Source: Ampullaceana balthica
Taxonomy: Eukaryota; Mollusca; Gastropoda; Lymnaeidae
Direction: 5' to 3'
Assembly (NCBI GenBank): GCA_944989445.1
Contig: CALYLW010000503.1
Span: forward strand, 1 to 64,000
DNA: 64,000 nt
Shown: one piece after another, positions 44,151 through 57,028 of the stretch
Position numbering within the stretch: the first letter of the stretch is position 1
Layout: every line of letters begins with the position of its first letter
Notes under the pieces: generated by a model
What the model was told of the DNA's origin: nothing
Seen by the model: only the letters and a program-made list of their open reading frames with translations
The model's database searches: none
Position numbers and translations under genes: made by a program

Positions 44151-46052
44151 GCAGGGCCGGCTTTAGGCATAGGCAAACTAGGCGGCCGCCTAGGGCCTCC
44201 GATTAGTGGGGGCCTCGCACAGGACTCTAGGAAAAAAATATATACAGTCTGACCTATCTAAGTTGAAATAAAAGGGACCCAAAAAACAAAAATCGACTTA
44301 CTTAGTTTTCGAGTTAGAGAAAATGGCGTAATAGGCGCAGATTTATCAAGGACAATGTTGATATTGAGAAGGGAGGATGACAGCCTTGCCGGCTAGAAGG
44401 CTTGACATGAAAAAGATACGGCGTCTGATGTTTTCATATGAAATGAACACAACTTGCTTTGATATATCGATACAAGCCCGTGACAGGAGACACCTTCCCT
44501 TCCCTTCCCCACTTTACTCCCTCCACAGTGGGATGGGGGAAGTAAGATTACTCTTTTTTTTTAAAGTCACCTTTTGCAGTCTATTTGTGAGTTTTTTAGT
44601 TTATGATATAGTAACAGCACTTCAACACTGAAAGGTCATTAGCGCCATACAACGGTAATGATTCACTCGGTGTGGATGGAGTTTAACGTCATGCCCAATG
44701 AAGATTAATATTTATTGTTTGTTTTATTGATGTCAAATCTGTCTTCTCTTAGGCGCGCTAATGATGATTTAATTTGATTTCTAAAAGGTAAGATTTCTTT
44801 CTAAAACTACAATTTTGTTAATAACTTCTAGCACTACAGGGGAATGTCAAAAGAAAATTTATTATCGCCCATATCATCCTTTTCCTCTTTATACATCTGT
44901 CCATTCTCGTCTGTCCCCTCCATCAATAAGAATAAGTCTGTCTGAGGATGAACTCCTGACGTATTCAACGTCTTTAGAGTCACCCCTAAGTCCCTCCTGT
45001 TCTGTCCATCTCCTTCTTATACTTTTCTCTGATCTCATTACTGATATTAAACATCATGGGTCAATATTTTAGTAATATTTTAATAGTTATTTTGACAGGG
45101 TGATTTGATCTGTCAAAATTTGACATATTTGTCGTTAACCTATCGTAGGTTACGACAATAACTTTGTCCATTGCCCGATAGTATATTAATAATTTATGTT
45201 GGAAAATGTTTTTAATTGATTGCTGGATAATAATTAACTGTGTTTAATGTTATAATTTGCGATTAACGAGTTCCAAAACAAGGAATGAAATGTTCGCCTT
45301 TTTTATTTACGATTATTTATTTACATGTACATTTTTCTACTAAAATTTGTCTAGTTCACCTTCCCTCGCCAATTTTTATTTACATACACAGAATTTTATT
45401 CTCTATCCAGTGAAGTGATGCAGTGATACTAATTGCAACTCTATAATAGAGTTTATTAAACTTTTAATTTTTCCAGACTACTGGAACACCCTTGTTGCTT
45501 CCCTCTGGTGAAAATGTCGAAACGCAGGGAATTGCAAATATTTTCCTGCATTATTCCAGATACTGTTTCGTCTTCTCTTGATGCTTTACGTTTTATTTAT
45601 GATCATGGTTTGAATACTGCTGTTCCAAATGTCGCTATAGCCCTTCGTATAGCATTGACTATTCCGATTACTGTTGCATCGGGGGAAAGAAGTTTTTCCA
45701 AGTTGAAATTAATGAAAAAAACTATTTGAGAACGACTATGACGCAAGAACGCCTGAACAGTCTGGCAATGATATCTATCGCACGAGATATCGTCCAGCCT
45801 CTGGATTATTCACAATTTATTGTGGACTTTGCTGCCATCAAAGCACGAAAAGTTGATTTTTGTTGAAGCTTTATGACATCTGCACGTCTATGGTTGTATA
45901 AGTTTCAGTTATTTGTTGATTTAGATATAAATACAGGTAGTTTTTAATAAATAGTGAAATTTTATTTTTTCCGTATATATTTTTTTCCTATTACATTTAG
46001 GGCCACCAAATTCAATTCGCCTAGGGCCTCCGATTCCCTAAAGCCGGCCGTG
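44151..46052 (+). mobile_element. hAT DNA transposon, 1.9 kb
   Basis: The left end GCAGGGCCGGCTTTAGGCA and the right end, reversed, CACGGCCGGCTTTAGGGA form the inverted repeats; CCTAGGGCCTCCGATT is present just inside both ends. Flanks CCAGGACT (44143-44150) and CCAGGAGA (46053-46060) match at 6 of 8. The 3' third carries the transposase C-terminus (45508-45865). The left part 44240-45480 has only fragments, so most of the transposase gene has been lost or has decayed. Confidence 0.83.
45508..45865 (+). pseudogene. hAT transposase C-terminal dimerisation domain, frameshifted
   Basis: The frame from 45508 reads VAIALRIALTIPITVASGE, then RSFSKLKLMKK, the hAT family dimerisation motif (ASGERSFSKLK), and hits a stop at 45727. 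Shifting one frame restores YLRTTMTQERLNSLAMISIA and ends QFIVDFAAIKARKVDF before TGA, so a single-base change in the A run near 45717 broke the gene. ZMYM1/hAT-like. Confidence 0.87.
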
Positions 46053-46263
46053 CCAGGAGACTCAATTCAGCTCAGATCTATTCTACAATCATCGGAACAT
46101 TTCACAGATATTTTTCTTTATCTGTGTTTAATTTGTTTATATTTATGTAATCCATGACTCTTCCCTTCACTAACTAATAAGATATCTCATCGTTTTACTC
46201 ACGGTAGTCATTGCCTTAATCTGGATGTTGAATTGATGAAATGACAATACATTTTACAATGTA

Positions 46264-46467
46264 AAATGGGGCGTCACTAGGGGGTGTGGGGGTACGGACC
46301 GAACCGCGTGACACCATTACAGGGGTCAAGATCAATTTTTAAAAAAAAATATGTATGTGTCTGTTATTTTGCACTGACAGACTCTGGTGAGGTCTATGGG
46401 GTAAGTCGTGAGGGAGTGATACCATGAACTACCGTACTGGGTGACACCAACCTTAGCGACACCTCTG
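46264..46467. mobile_element. hAT MITE, third member of the CAGTGGCGTCAC family
   Basis: Left GGGGCGTCACTAGGGGGT, right CCTTAGCGACACCTCTG, with GTGACACC motifs inside both ends and TGAACTACCG shared with 8384-8393. No matching target duplication. Confidence 0.72.
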
Positions 46468-46789
46468 TTGCCCAATCTTTTATTCAGTAAGCTCAAGTTC
46501 TAACATTAGAAATTATTGTACAGACGGCAAAAAAATTTTTTTTTATGAAATCAAGGCTTAATTGCTACATCCTATCTTTCCCAACAGAAATAACTTTTTA
46601 AAATATGCACCAAATAGTCTTAACTATTGTGATGCCTTTCCCGTAAAATCGCCTTAAAATCTGATTTAACCTTTCCTTTAAAAACAATTTTAGCAAGGCT
46701 CGTTGTTCTAAGAAAGAAATCAATATAGTGGAGGATTCGGCATGGCATTTTGTTTGGTATTGTGACGTCATTATAAAAGCGTGGCCATG

Positions 46790-47340
46790 TCCTTATAGTC
46801 ATGTGTGTATAGTGGCGTGTGCATTTCCTGTGAGTGGGATGAAGTCCTTATAATGGCGTTTAATCACCTGAGGTGAGATATGTCCTTAAGCAGGCGTCTA
46901 TGTTTCCTGAAAGTGGGGTATGTCCCTAAAAAGGCGTGTACATGACCTGAGAGTGAGGTATGCCCTTTCAATGGTGTGTACATGTCGTAAGAGTAGGGTA
47001 GTTCCTTATATTGGTGTGTACATGTCGTAAGAGTAGGGTAGTTCCTTATATTGGTGTGTACATGTCCTTAAAAGGGTGTAGATAATTATAAAGTCGTGTA
47101 CATGTCCTGAGAGTTGCGTATGCCTTTTTTTTTGTTATTATAAAGGATTGTCCATATCCTGAGAGTGGCGCATGTCCTTATAAAAAGCGTGCACATATCC
47201 TCAGAATGTGTATTTCGTTATGTTGGCGTGTACAAGTCCAGAGAGTTGGGTATATCCTTTTAGAAGCGTGTACATATCCTTAGAGTTTGGTGTACATATC
47301 CTTAGAGTCGGGTATGCTCTTTTACTGGCGTTGCGTGGCA
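46790..47340. repeat. Degenerate ~38-bp tandem repeat
   Basis: Recurring GTGTACATGTCCTGAGAGT, GGGTATGTCCTTATAA blocks with many changes, about 14 units. Old array. Confidence 0.8.
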
Positions 47341-48246
47341 TTTAAGTTACTATATTTTTGGCGTCAAGATTTCCAAATCTGAAAATCATTTGTAAGTGGG
47401 CGTCAGAATCTATTTGTTTAAAAACATGGATCATCTCACGCGCTACTCAAAATCCACTGAGAAAATTACAATGTTTTCCTCTCAAAAAGCAACCTTATCA
47501 AAGAAACGAGTAGCGACTTTTCGAACACGGTTGATTTGTAGAAGGTAAATTTCTTTTTGGCCAGGTAAAGGATTTTATCAAAAAACAATATGAACAAAGC
47601 CCCAAATGTAAAATGAAGAAAAATGAAATGCTAAAAAACACATTATAACGAGCTTTTAAAAACTTCTGACATTGTTTCGAATAAATACGATGTACTGCCC
47701 TATACAACATTCTCTTCTATCAGTGCGGTCTAATCCTCCAGTGGAAATTTCAGTGCAAGATCTATGAAGACAAAGTAAGATGCAATGGAATGGGGTTGAG
47801 GGCAAGAATTGTCATCTAAACTGGATAAACAATTTTGGGTCGGTATTTACATCAATAAATTAAATTAATTAAATCCAAAGAATAAAGACTGCAAACGCGA
47901 TCTGATCTGCAGGCTCATTTCATTATTTTGTTGTTGTTGTAGGTACTGGTGTTGTTGTTGGTAGGCCGGTTAAATAATGGTCCTCTCACGGTATCACATA
48001 AATCAAAATTTACCCTCTGCCGATACTTTAACCTTAATCTTAAAATGATTGTTGCAAATTTCATGTATTTCAGAACATTTATATTTCTGCTCCTTTGTGT
48101 ATTACGATATAGACAGGGTTGCGTACTTGCCAGTGAATGTTATACTTCATATTTCAGGAAAGTATATTTAATGTTTCATTAAAAATAACCCGCCATTTGC
48201 GACATTCTCTTTTCGGATCGAGTTTATTCAAAGTGGTATGACCCTG
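47341..48246. other. No gene seen
   Basis: AT-rich. No splice-bounded exon or repeat family recognised. Confidence 0.4.
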
Positions 48247-50325
48247 GTCATGATTTCACGGCCAACCACCATCAACCCCACATCGCCATACAGATATCTT
48301 TCAACCACCATCAACCCCACATCGCCATATAGATATCTTTCAACCACCATCAACCACACATCGCCATATAGATATCTCTCAACCATATACCCAGCATCGC
48401 CATATAGATATCTCTCAACCATCATCAACCCCATATCGCCATATAGATATCTCTCAACCACCATCAACCCGGCATCGCCATATAGATATCTTTCAACCAC
48501 CATCAACCCGGCATCACCATATAGATATCTTTCAACCACATCAACCCCACATCACCATATAGATATCTTTCAACCACCATCAACCCGGCATCGCCATATA
48601 GATATCTTTCAACTACCATCAACCCCAAATCGCCATATAGATATCTTTCAACCACCATCAACCCGGCATCGCCATATAGATATCTCTCAACCATCATCAA
48701 CCCCACATCACCATATAGATATCTCTCAACCCCCATCAACCCCACATCGCCATATAGATATCTCTCAGCCACCATCAACCACACATCGCCATATAGATTT
48801 CTCTCAACCCCCATCAACCCCACATCACCATATAGATATCTTTCAACCACCATCAACCCGGCATCGCCATATAGATATCTCTCAACCACCATCAACCCCA
48901 CATCGCCATATAGATATCTCTCAACCACCATCAACCCCACATCGCCATACAGATATCTTTCAACCACCATCAACCCCACATAGCCATATATATATATATC
49001 TCAACCACCATCAACCCCACATTGCCATATAGATATATCTCAACCACCATCAACCCCACATCGCCATATAGATATCTTTCAACCACCATCAACCCCACAT
49101 CGCCAAATAGTTATCTCTCAACCACCATCAACCCGGCATCGCAATATAGATATCTCTCAACCATCATCAACCCGGCATCGCCATATAGATATCTTTTAAC
49201 CACCATCAAACCCACATCGCCATATAGATATCTCTCAACCTCCATCAACCCCACATCGCCATATAGATATCTCTCAACCTCCATCAACCCCACATCGCCA
49301 TATAGATATCTCTCAACCACCATCAACTCCACATCGCCATATAGATATCTCTCAACCACCATCAACCCCACATCGCCATATATATATATCTCTCAACTAC
49401 CATCAACCCCACATCGCCATATAGATATCTTTCAACCACCATCAACCCCACATCGCCATATAGATATCTCTCTACCACCATCAACACCACATCGCCATAT
49501 AGATATCTTTCAACCCACATCAACCCCATATCTCCATATAGATATCTCTCAACCACCATCAACCCCACATCGCCATATAGATATCTCTCAACAACCTTCA
49601 ACCCGGCATCGCAATATAGATATCTTTCAACCACCATCAACCCCACATCGCCATACAGATATCTTTCAACCACCATCAACCCGGCATCGCCATATAGATA
49701 TCTTTCAACCACATCAACCCGGCATCACCATATAGATATCTTTCAACCACCATCAACCCGGCATCGCCATATAGATATCTTTCACCACATCAACCCGGCA
49801 TCACCATATAGATATCTTTCAACCACCATCAACCCGGCATCACCATATAGATATCTTTCAACCACATCAACCCGGCATCACCATATATATATCTTTCAAC
49901 CACCAACAACCCGGCATCGCCATATAGATATCTTTCAATCACATCAACCCGGCATCGCCATATAGATATCTTTCAACCACATCAACCACACATCGCCATA
50001 CAGTTATCTCTCAACCACCATCAACCCCACATTGCCATACATTTTCCCTCAACCACCATCAACCCCACATCGCCATATAGATATATCTCAACCAACATCA
50101 ACCCCACATCGCCATACAGATATCTTTCAACCACCATCAACCGCACATCGCCATATAGATATCTTTCAACCACCATCAACCACACATCGCCATATAGATA
50201 TCTTTCAACCACCATCAACCCGGCATCGCCATATAGATATCTCTCAACCATCATCAACCCCATATCGCCATATAGATATCTCTCAACCACCATCAACCCC
50301 ACATCGACATATAGATATCTCTCCA
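48247..50325. repeat. 39-bp minisatellite, ~53 copies
   Basis: Unit contains ATATAGATATCTTTCAACC and ACCATCAACCCCACATCGCC. Main variants: CCCCACATC or CCCGGCATC, TCTTTC or TCTCTC, and loss of one ACC. ORFs on both strands (13-residue period) are artefacts. Longer blocks of variants recur, suggesting segmental expansion. Confidence 0.96.
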
Positions 50326-50334
50326 CAGTTGTCG

Positions 50335-50485
50335 GAACCGACCCGTCCTAATCCCCGGCCGACGCCGGGCACTCGGTCAACAGATTCTCAACCGTCGCAT
50401 CAGCGTTTCCAAATACTCGGCAGCCGCTATCCTTTCTCGTGTCGAACTTATGCACGGAACTCCTAGTGGCAGCGCTCAGACCACG
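50335..50485 (-). pseudogene. LINE reverse-transcriptase C-terminal remnant (zinc-finger-like motif)
   Basis: Minus strand reads ATRSSVHKFDTRKDSGCRVF then GNADATVENLLTECPASAG before a stop, the CxxCxxxxETxxHxLxECP-type motif near the end of many LINE ORFs, with the second cysteine and the histidine changed. GC-rich island against an AT-rich background. It abuts the 39-bp array. Confidence 0.6.
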
Positions 50486-51660
50486 TCAGTAGTAAAAGGT
50501 GTTGTCAAAAAACACGTATTTAAAAATCGTGGTATAATATGTTTTTAAAAAAAAAGGCTAAGGTCGACAGTAGTATAAGGTCAACCCTTTGATTTTCTTC
50601 TGCTCCTATTTGAGCCAATCAGATTTGTTAGCAGCATATTGTTATGGCTAGCTGTGGAATCTTTGTATACATTAGTTTACTTGTATTCCATATACTTATT
50701 TAACCAATGGATAACCGACTCCATTTGTTGATTATTAGTATCTGACTCTACACCAGTTCGGGTTGGTGAAAAATGTTCTCAAGCTTCGATCTATAACCCA
50801 GTTTTATGGACGCAAACACATTTTGTCCTACTTTAGACTTTAGGAATACATTATTGCACAGCTGACTTCATGGCTTGTTTAGGGTTTTTTGGTGGGCCGA
50901 GTACACGCCATAGACTTATCAACCGTTTAGTATAAATGCGTAGATGACCCGTTGTAGAAATAGGTGGCAAATAGAAAATATTTGGACACAAGTTTATTAC
51001 TTTTAATGAAATAATGAACTAAAATATTTTTCAAACAAACAATACAGGCCCCTTTGTTTGTTTGTTTTTTTTTAATTTTGTGTGTGTGTGTACAAAAAAA
51101 CCTACAAATTGTTTTAGAAACTCTACTGGCAACATTTTAAAACCCTCACAGATGAGTGCTTCTTTGCAATACATTTTAAAGTTATTTATATTTAAATAAT
51201 CTGATTTTAAATAATACATTCTCGCATTTGTTACTTTTTCTTATCTGGCTTGTAGCACTTATGTGCATAATAATAGAACTTCATGAAATTTGCTCAGAGT
51301 TTTTCAACAAATGTTTCGCGGATTCTAAGATTTTATTAAGCGCTGCCTAGGAACTCCTTCGGTGTCCAGTAAAAATCCTTTAAAATAACGGCCGAAATAG
51401 CTCGGTTAGAGGCTATGAAATGTTGATTACTATTTAATGTTTTATTTGAATGAGCGTTTATGACTTGAATAACTTTTGATATCTATTTCAGTTTCTGATA
51501 ACAGATACAAGCGAGTACCAGGCAATAGCTAGTGACATGGGGTATTCAAGGCATTTGAGATCATATTTTGGCATGCGCCACAATTATAGTGCCACTAGGT
51601 AAAAACATCTAGCAATTGTGCTGTTTTTAGTGTATATCTAATTACATAAAAATAAGAAAA
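50486..51660. other. No gene seen
   Basis: AT-rich, with (GT)n near 51080. Nothing recognised. Confidence 0.4.
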
Positions 51661-51663
51661 ACC

Positions 51664-52165
51664 CGTAAAAAACCAAGTTTTTGACTATAAATCCTTTATG
51701 TACGAGAAGTAATTAAAAGAATGTTAATTATAATACGCAGCGCCAGACCATCCAGAAATACAAAATTGCAGTTGTGTCGTAAAACATGTTTAATATAATG
51801 CGCACCGATCAGGAATATGTTTATAAAAAGAGCTGTCAATAAAATACGCACCTTATTGCGCGACAGAAAGGTTGTTCAATATAATACGCACCGCGACGCT
51901 CTATCTCAAAAAATAGCATGATACATAGGAATAAATAAAATAATCTAAAAAATCAATAATTTAATTACGGTACATGCGATCGATCTGAAATTTTGATACA
52001 TTGTTTTTATCATCGGTACGAAACTGCCTGCAAAATTTCAGCTCGCTATCTTGCGAGCAAGTGGGTTAAAAATCGATCAAAAGTTTTGGCGACAAGCAAG
52101 CAAGCAAGCAAGCAAGCAAGGTCCGCCGCAGACACCACGAGTTAATATAAAGGATTTAATAATGT
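51664..52165. repeat. R1-related repeat, uninterrupted copy
   Basis: From CCCGTAAAAAACCAAGTTTT and AAATCCTTTAT to GAGTTAATATAAAGGATTTA, with inverted AAATCCTTTAT ends. Contains CGATCGATCTGAAATTTTGA and a (CAAG)n run at 52096-52121. It is the empty-site equivalent of 57336-59235. Confidence 0.8.
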
Positions 52166-52320
52166 ACATTTTAAACACAGCAAGCTCTTATTGATATAAA
52201 CGTACAAATGTTTCCCTTGGAATAAACATGTCGATGAAATGACCTAATTTCTAATACGCGTACAGTTGTTACCCTTCAATATACTTTATTCCATATTTTA
52301 TACCCTAACTCCATGCGAAG

Positions 52321-52431
52321 ATGAAAGACATTAAGTGTCATTTAACCTGTATCAGTGGACCAAGGAAACTGTATCACCTGTTCATTTGTCTGGTTCTTGC
52401 AATGTGTCATAAGGCCAACGGCTTTAATTAG
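52321..52431 (+). CDS. Small ORF with hydrophobic stretch, possible first exon
   Basis: ATG at 52321 opens 36 codons including KLYHLFICLVLAMCH and KANG, like a signal peptide after a polar start. It ends at TAG, but a GTATTAAG donor-like site overlaps the stop (52431), so it could be a first exon. No family match. Confidence 0.2.
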   Translation: MKDIKCHLTCISGPRKLYHLFICLVLAMCHKANGFN

Positions 52432-53405
52432 TATTAAGCGATAAACACATACAGCTAATATAACATCGGCCACGATTTGGCGGACACAATTATGGAGGTT
52501 ATCCGGCTAAATCGAAATTGCCCCAACTCACCTAAGGGCTAGTGGACCTAAGAGCTAGTGAACCTAACTCAACCACCCACACTTCCTCCACAGTAAGCTT
52601 CCTACACTCGCCCCCCCCCTCCACACCCCATCCCTAGACTTGCTAATGGAAACTCTAAAGCGTGACTTCATGTCAAGTTTTCTGTTCTGTATTCAACTGT
52701 TTGTTTTCAGTTCGACGCATAAATCGCACAACTCTTTGTGTCATGTTTGCTCATATTTTATTCAAATCGTCAGCGACCACCGAATGCAGATCTTTGTACA
52801 GGTTATTTGAGTTCAGCGCGGGGAAAACGATTTTGGCCAATTGAAAAGGACACACCGAGCTGGCGGTTTTACTCTTTACAGTCCAAGCGAGGATCGTGTC
52901 AATAGTTCATGGTCGAACAGCACTTGGTCACCACCCCTGCCCTTCCCCCACCTGCTATGTAGATATCTTTGACATTCCTAGTCAGTGTTCATGTCAAAGT
53001 GTCTACGTTGAAGGGTATGAACCAAAGAAAAGTTCTTTGATAAACCCGCTTTGCATGGTGATATTTTATTATTTTGAGTGAAGTGGGTGGGGTGGGAAAG
53101 GCAGGCTATTTTCAAAATGATCCAGAAATTAATAAACAATAAATGTTTGTCTAATACCAAGTACATTTCATTTAGAACTAGCAGATAAGTGGAAGCAGTA
53201 TGTTACGCAAAATTTCGCCGTCCACATAGTATTGATTCGTTTATTTTAAGTAGATTCATCATATTTGAACTAATGTTTTCATCAATTTTCTTTTTGGTTC
53301 GCATTATTTCCCTCCGCCGATGAAACAATAACTATGTTTGCATTCAGGGTTTCTATATATCAATATTATATTTTTTTAAAAGTTTTGATGCAATACACTA
53401 GACTG
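52432..53405. other. No gene recognised
   Basis: Mixed composition at 52500-52950, then AT-rich. Short frames only. Confidence 0.4.
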
Positions 53406-54413
53406 CAACGGTGGCCAAATTGCGGCTCACGAGCCGCATACGGCTCTTCTGAGTTCACATTGCGGCTCGCGAACAATTTATTACATTAACAAATTTTCGT
53501 CTGAAATATATAATATTATATAAATAATATAAACGAACATTTTTTATTTAAAAAAAAACTTGTACGAAACAAAGGTTTGAAAATAATTAAGGCTAGATCT
53601 AAAGAAAGAAAAAGCCAGCTTGCTGAGTTATGTTCTGGAATGTAAAAAAGCAATACATATGTAACTTCAAATGAGGCAAGTTATGGGGTCACTTGAAATA
53701 TTGCTCATGCTAAAGAACCTTATTATGTTACTATCTATCTACTAGATTTATAGAAACATGTGATTTCAACGGCTTCTTATCAGCATGATAACATTCAACT
53801 TTGACTATACTTATGAGTGTATTTATATTCATAATTTTTACATCATATATATAAACCCTCAATTATGTATGACTGTGGCCTAACGCTAAGGGACATTACT
53901 CTGCTTTTTTAAAAATTGAAAATAAAGACTTAAAAATCATAATCATTTTGATTTCCAGATTAACATTAACCAAACAACGCACGAACCTTTGACGTCAGCA
54001 TTTGTGTTGTAAACAGTGCTAACTGACTCAAAGAGTTATTTTTTGGTGCAGTAATTTCGTGCGCTGCTTTCTAAAATTAGTTGAAAAATCGTGTTGTGAT
54101 TAGCACTGTAGCACTGTTTTCATATTATATAAATACTTGGTGTACATTTCAGGAATATTACGTATTTATCATACAAGGAAAATTTAGTTGGGATTTTGAA
54201 AAAGGTGGGCGCCCTAGGCGCCTTAAAAAAATTGGGCGCCGCAGGCGCCACGGAGCCGCAGCACAACCTAGTTTTAAATATTTTTTAATTATGAAACTGT
54301 AACGCATATATTTCTTGAACACAACGTTAGCGTTACAACAATTGAAAAGTTTAAATTCGGCTCTCAAAAAATAATGTTAAAATGGCTCTCATTTACTTCG
54401 TGCCTGGCCACCC
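53406..54413. mobile_element. hAT-like element (~1 kb), ends only
   Basis: Left end CAACGGTGGCCAAATTGCGG, then GGCTCACGAGCCGCATACGG; right end TGGCTCTCATTTACTTCG to GCCTGGCCACCCC. GGTGGCCA is mirrored at the two ends. Flanks CTAGACTG and CTAGAGGG match at 6 of 8, although the exact border is ambiguous by a few bases. An R3-like patch lies at 54130-54265. No transposase reading frame was recognised. Confidence 0.68.
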
Positions 54414-56330
54414 CTAGAGGGAAATACCGTGGAAGCCCTAGGGCGGTTTAATTGGGGTTTAATTGTTGTGAGTAGTGTGGAGAGGGGTGCGGAGAGGGGT
54501 GCGGAGAGAGGTGCAGAGAGTTTTCAAATGGTGATTAGCATTCAAAGACTGACCGCCAAGAAACCAAAGACGCTTGCAGGCGGCATGGCTGGTCTATACA
54601 CGTGAGATGAAAGAGAGAGTTGCCAGACGCTGCGAACTGACCAACGGGTCTTTAGAGTAAGTCTTTAGAGGAGTCTATCAGACTTGACACTAACGGCTCG
54701 GCTCGCCTTGCTTTCATCAAAATTTCAAGGGCTACAACATTGACTGAACGTTTCCCCCGTTCACTTGTGTCAACAGACGGTTATTGAAGCTTATCTCAAC
54801 GATGTGACGTCACAGACTTTCAATTCTGTTCTTAGGAAGAGTACGCCCCAATCAGGAATAGCTAATCCTTAATTGAAAATCATTTGGATATCATTTTCCT
54901 ATACAGCCTTTTGTCATCAATAGCAAATACAAACTAGTAAATAAACATCGTGTACAATAATCATTTCTTTGTGTTTTTTGCGTGATAAGAGTTATATTTG
55001 TCAAAATGATGACGGAAGTGATTAAGAACATGGCTAAGAGATTGTCCTGCCGGGGACGAATCAAAATTTAAGTATGCACCCTTTGCAAAGATGCAATTTC
55101 CACATTGAATATCAAACAAGACCAGGCCAATATGTAACGTCTGTCAAGTGCTTGGTATGGGAGACTTACATATAACTAATGATAACCTTAGGTTTCAGTG
55201 ATGCAATAGAACTCCTGTGCATAGACTGTTGATCAGATTTTCATGGCTTCTTTATTGCATTTATTTATTGTATGAAATAAAGACAATTGACTGCACATTG
55301 ATTCTTTGTAAAAGTATGTTAATTGAAGTGTTTTTCATCGTTTTTACTAAGTAAAGTTATAACAAGGCGTTGCCTAATTTAAATAGCTTTCGTGTGTTTG
55401 AAAATATGCATGATATCATTGCATGAAATTTCTTATTTTACTATAAGTGTTTCCCTTAATTATAAAGTCTTTTTTTTTCAAAGACCATGCGGAGGAAAAA
55501 AAACGAATGCAAAAAATTAAGGAATCATTTCAGATTTTGATTAATTTTACAGAAAGTACCTGAAGTGCTAAGGTAAATTTAAATATTTTTTTTATGTGAC
55601 TGGAAAATTAAATTCCAACACTGGTATTCTCTGACGAAAGTTCATTCCTTACACACAAAAATAATACACCCATCTTAGTCAATTTTATAAGAGGAAGTTT
55701 ACAATCAGACACGTTTAACAGATGGATCTAAATACGAATTTGTTTTCCAAAATTAGCCTAAAAATAAATGACATTCAATATACCAGATGTTCCATAAATC
55801 TGAAATCCAAATTGATGACCGAAATCTTGGTAGCATGTCTAAAAATATCTTCTTTTTAAAAAATCCAATATTCAAATTGACTAACAGAGCTGTTAAGGAA
55901 GAAACTATCGACACGCGTCGGATCCTTCCTTCTAGCTTTTCCAAGTCTGAGTAATCGGACTTAGCTATTTTAAGTTGTTCTGCCACGCCAGTCATGACCA
56001 GAGGTCTCGGGAAACAACCTGAGGACCGACTCTATCCTGGAAAGCAACACTCCACGTTTTTACCTAGGTTCCCTTCTGTCGGGTCTTTTATGAAAGCAGC
56101 TTATCGAGCTTATCGAGCTTATCGCTTCCACATTTCGGAAATTCCAGATATGTTTATCCGGGGATCTGGAATAGGCCACTACATGTTTTGATGTTGTCTT
56201 TGATGTCTACTTATTTTAGATTTATTAGAAATTAAATGTTACTTCAAGGCTCTCCAATAGTTAAACTCGGATCTTAAATTATGATGGTATGTTTGAGATA
56301 GCTGGGAAAGTAGTATGGGGAATATATGTA
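54414..56330. other. No confirmed gene; one coding-looking frame at 55753-55995
   Basis: GGGGTGCGGAGAG repeats near 54480-54515. On the minus strand, 55995 downward reads TGVAEQLKIAKSDYSDLEKL then EGRIRRVSIVSSLTALLVNL, of coding-like composition and preceded by an acceptor-like GTCGGTCCTCAG, but no donor or family match was found. Confidence 0.35.
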
Positions 56331-56337
56331 TCAATAT

Positions 56338-56347
56338 ATACATATAC

Positions 56348-56396
<49 letters not shown>

Positions 56397-56475
56397 TGTA
56401 TGTATGTATGTATGTATGTATGTATGTATGTATGTATGTATGTATGTATGTATGTATGTATGTATGTATGTATAT
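56338..56475. repeat. (AT)n then (TATG)n microsatellite
   Basis: TATATATA run at about 56348-56370 followed by some 26 TATG units to 56472. ORFs on both strands are artefacts. Confidence 0.97.
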
Positions 56476-57028
56476 ATACATGTCGATATATTTGACAATT
56501 AGTGCAAAGCGTGCGATTGGAAAAAAAAATAATATTCTTCACATTTTCCGTCTACCTAAATTTTTATTGCACCTTTCTTATACTTCTTTTAATCATTAAA
56601 AAATTATGTTAAAAATCATATCCGGAAGAAAACACACACCAAAAATAAAATACCAACGTGTTTCGGACAGGCCCAAAAAGGTGGACCTCCCAACTTTCAA
56701 AGCATGAAGTTGGACACACAGACTGAAACATGAATCTTTTTCTTTCCGTAACGTCGAGGAAGTATTATCTCAACAAGCTTGTCGGCCTAATAATAACATG
56801 CCTGAATTTCATACCGTAAGTTTTTACCCACTATTCGTCAACTATGATGACAAAACTTTCCCCATTGTAGTCTTTGACACATAGACAATGTTTGCGCTTA
56901 GAGTATAAATTCGGGAAGGAATCTGAAAATATAATTTTGTCATTTTCAGGCAGGTGAAGTATTCAAGGGTGAAAATTGTATTAAGGACTCTGCTCTGGTC
57001 ATGAAATGGGTAGGTTCAAAATGAAAAG

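Noticed and set aside
48238..49735. Several long proline/histidine-rich or YLYGD repeat ORFs on both strands
   Set aside because: 39-bp minisatellite with a period divisible by three; frames open on both strands.
54580..54656. Acceptor/donor-bounded 77-nt segment reading AAWLVYTREMKERVARRCEL
   Set aside because: No pyrimidine tract before the acceptor, no family match and no partner exon.
56239..56599. ORFs with YIHT or MYVC repeats
   Set aside because: (TATG)n microsatellite read in various frames.
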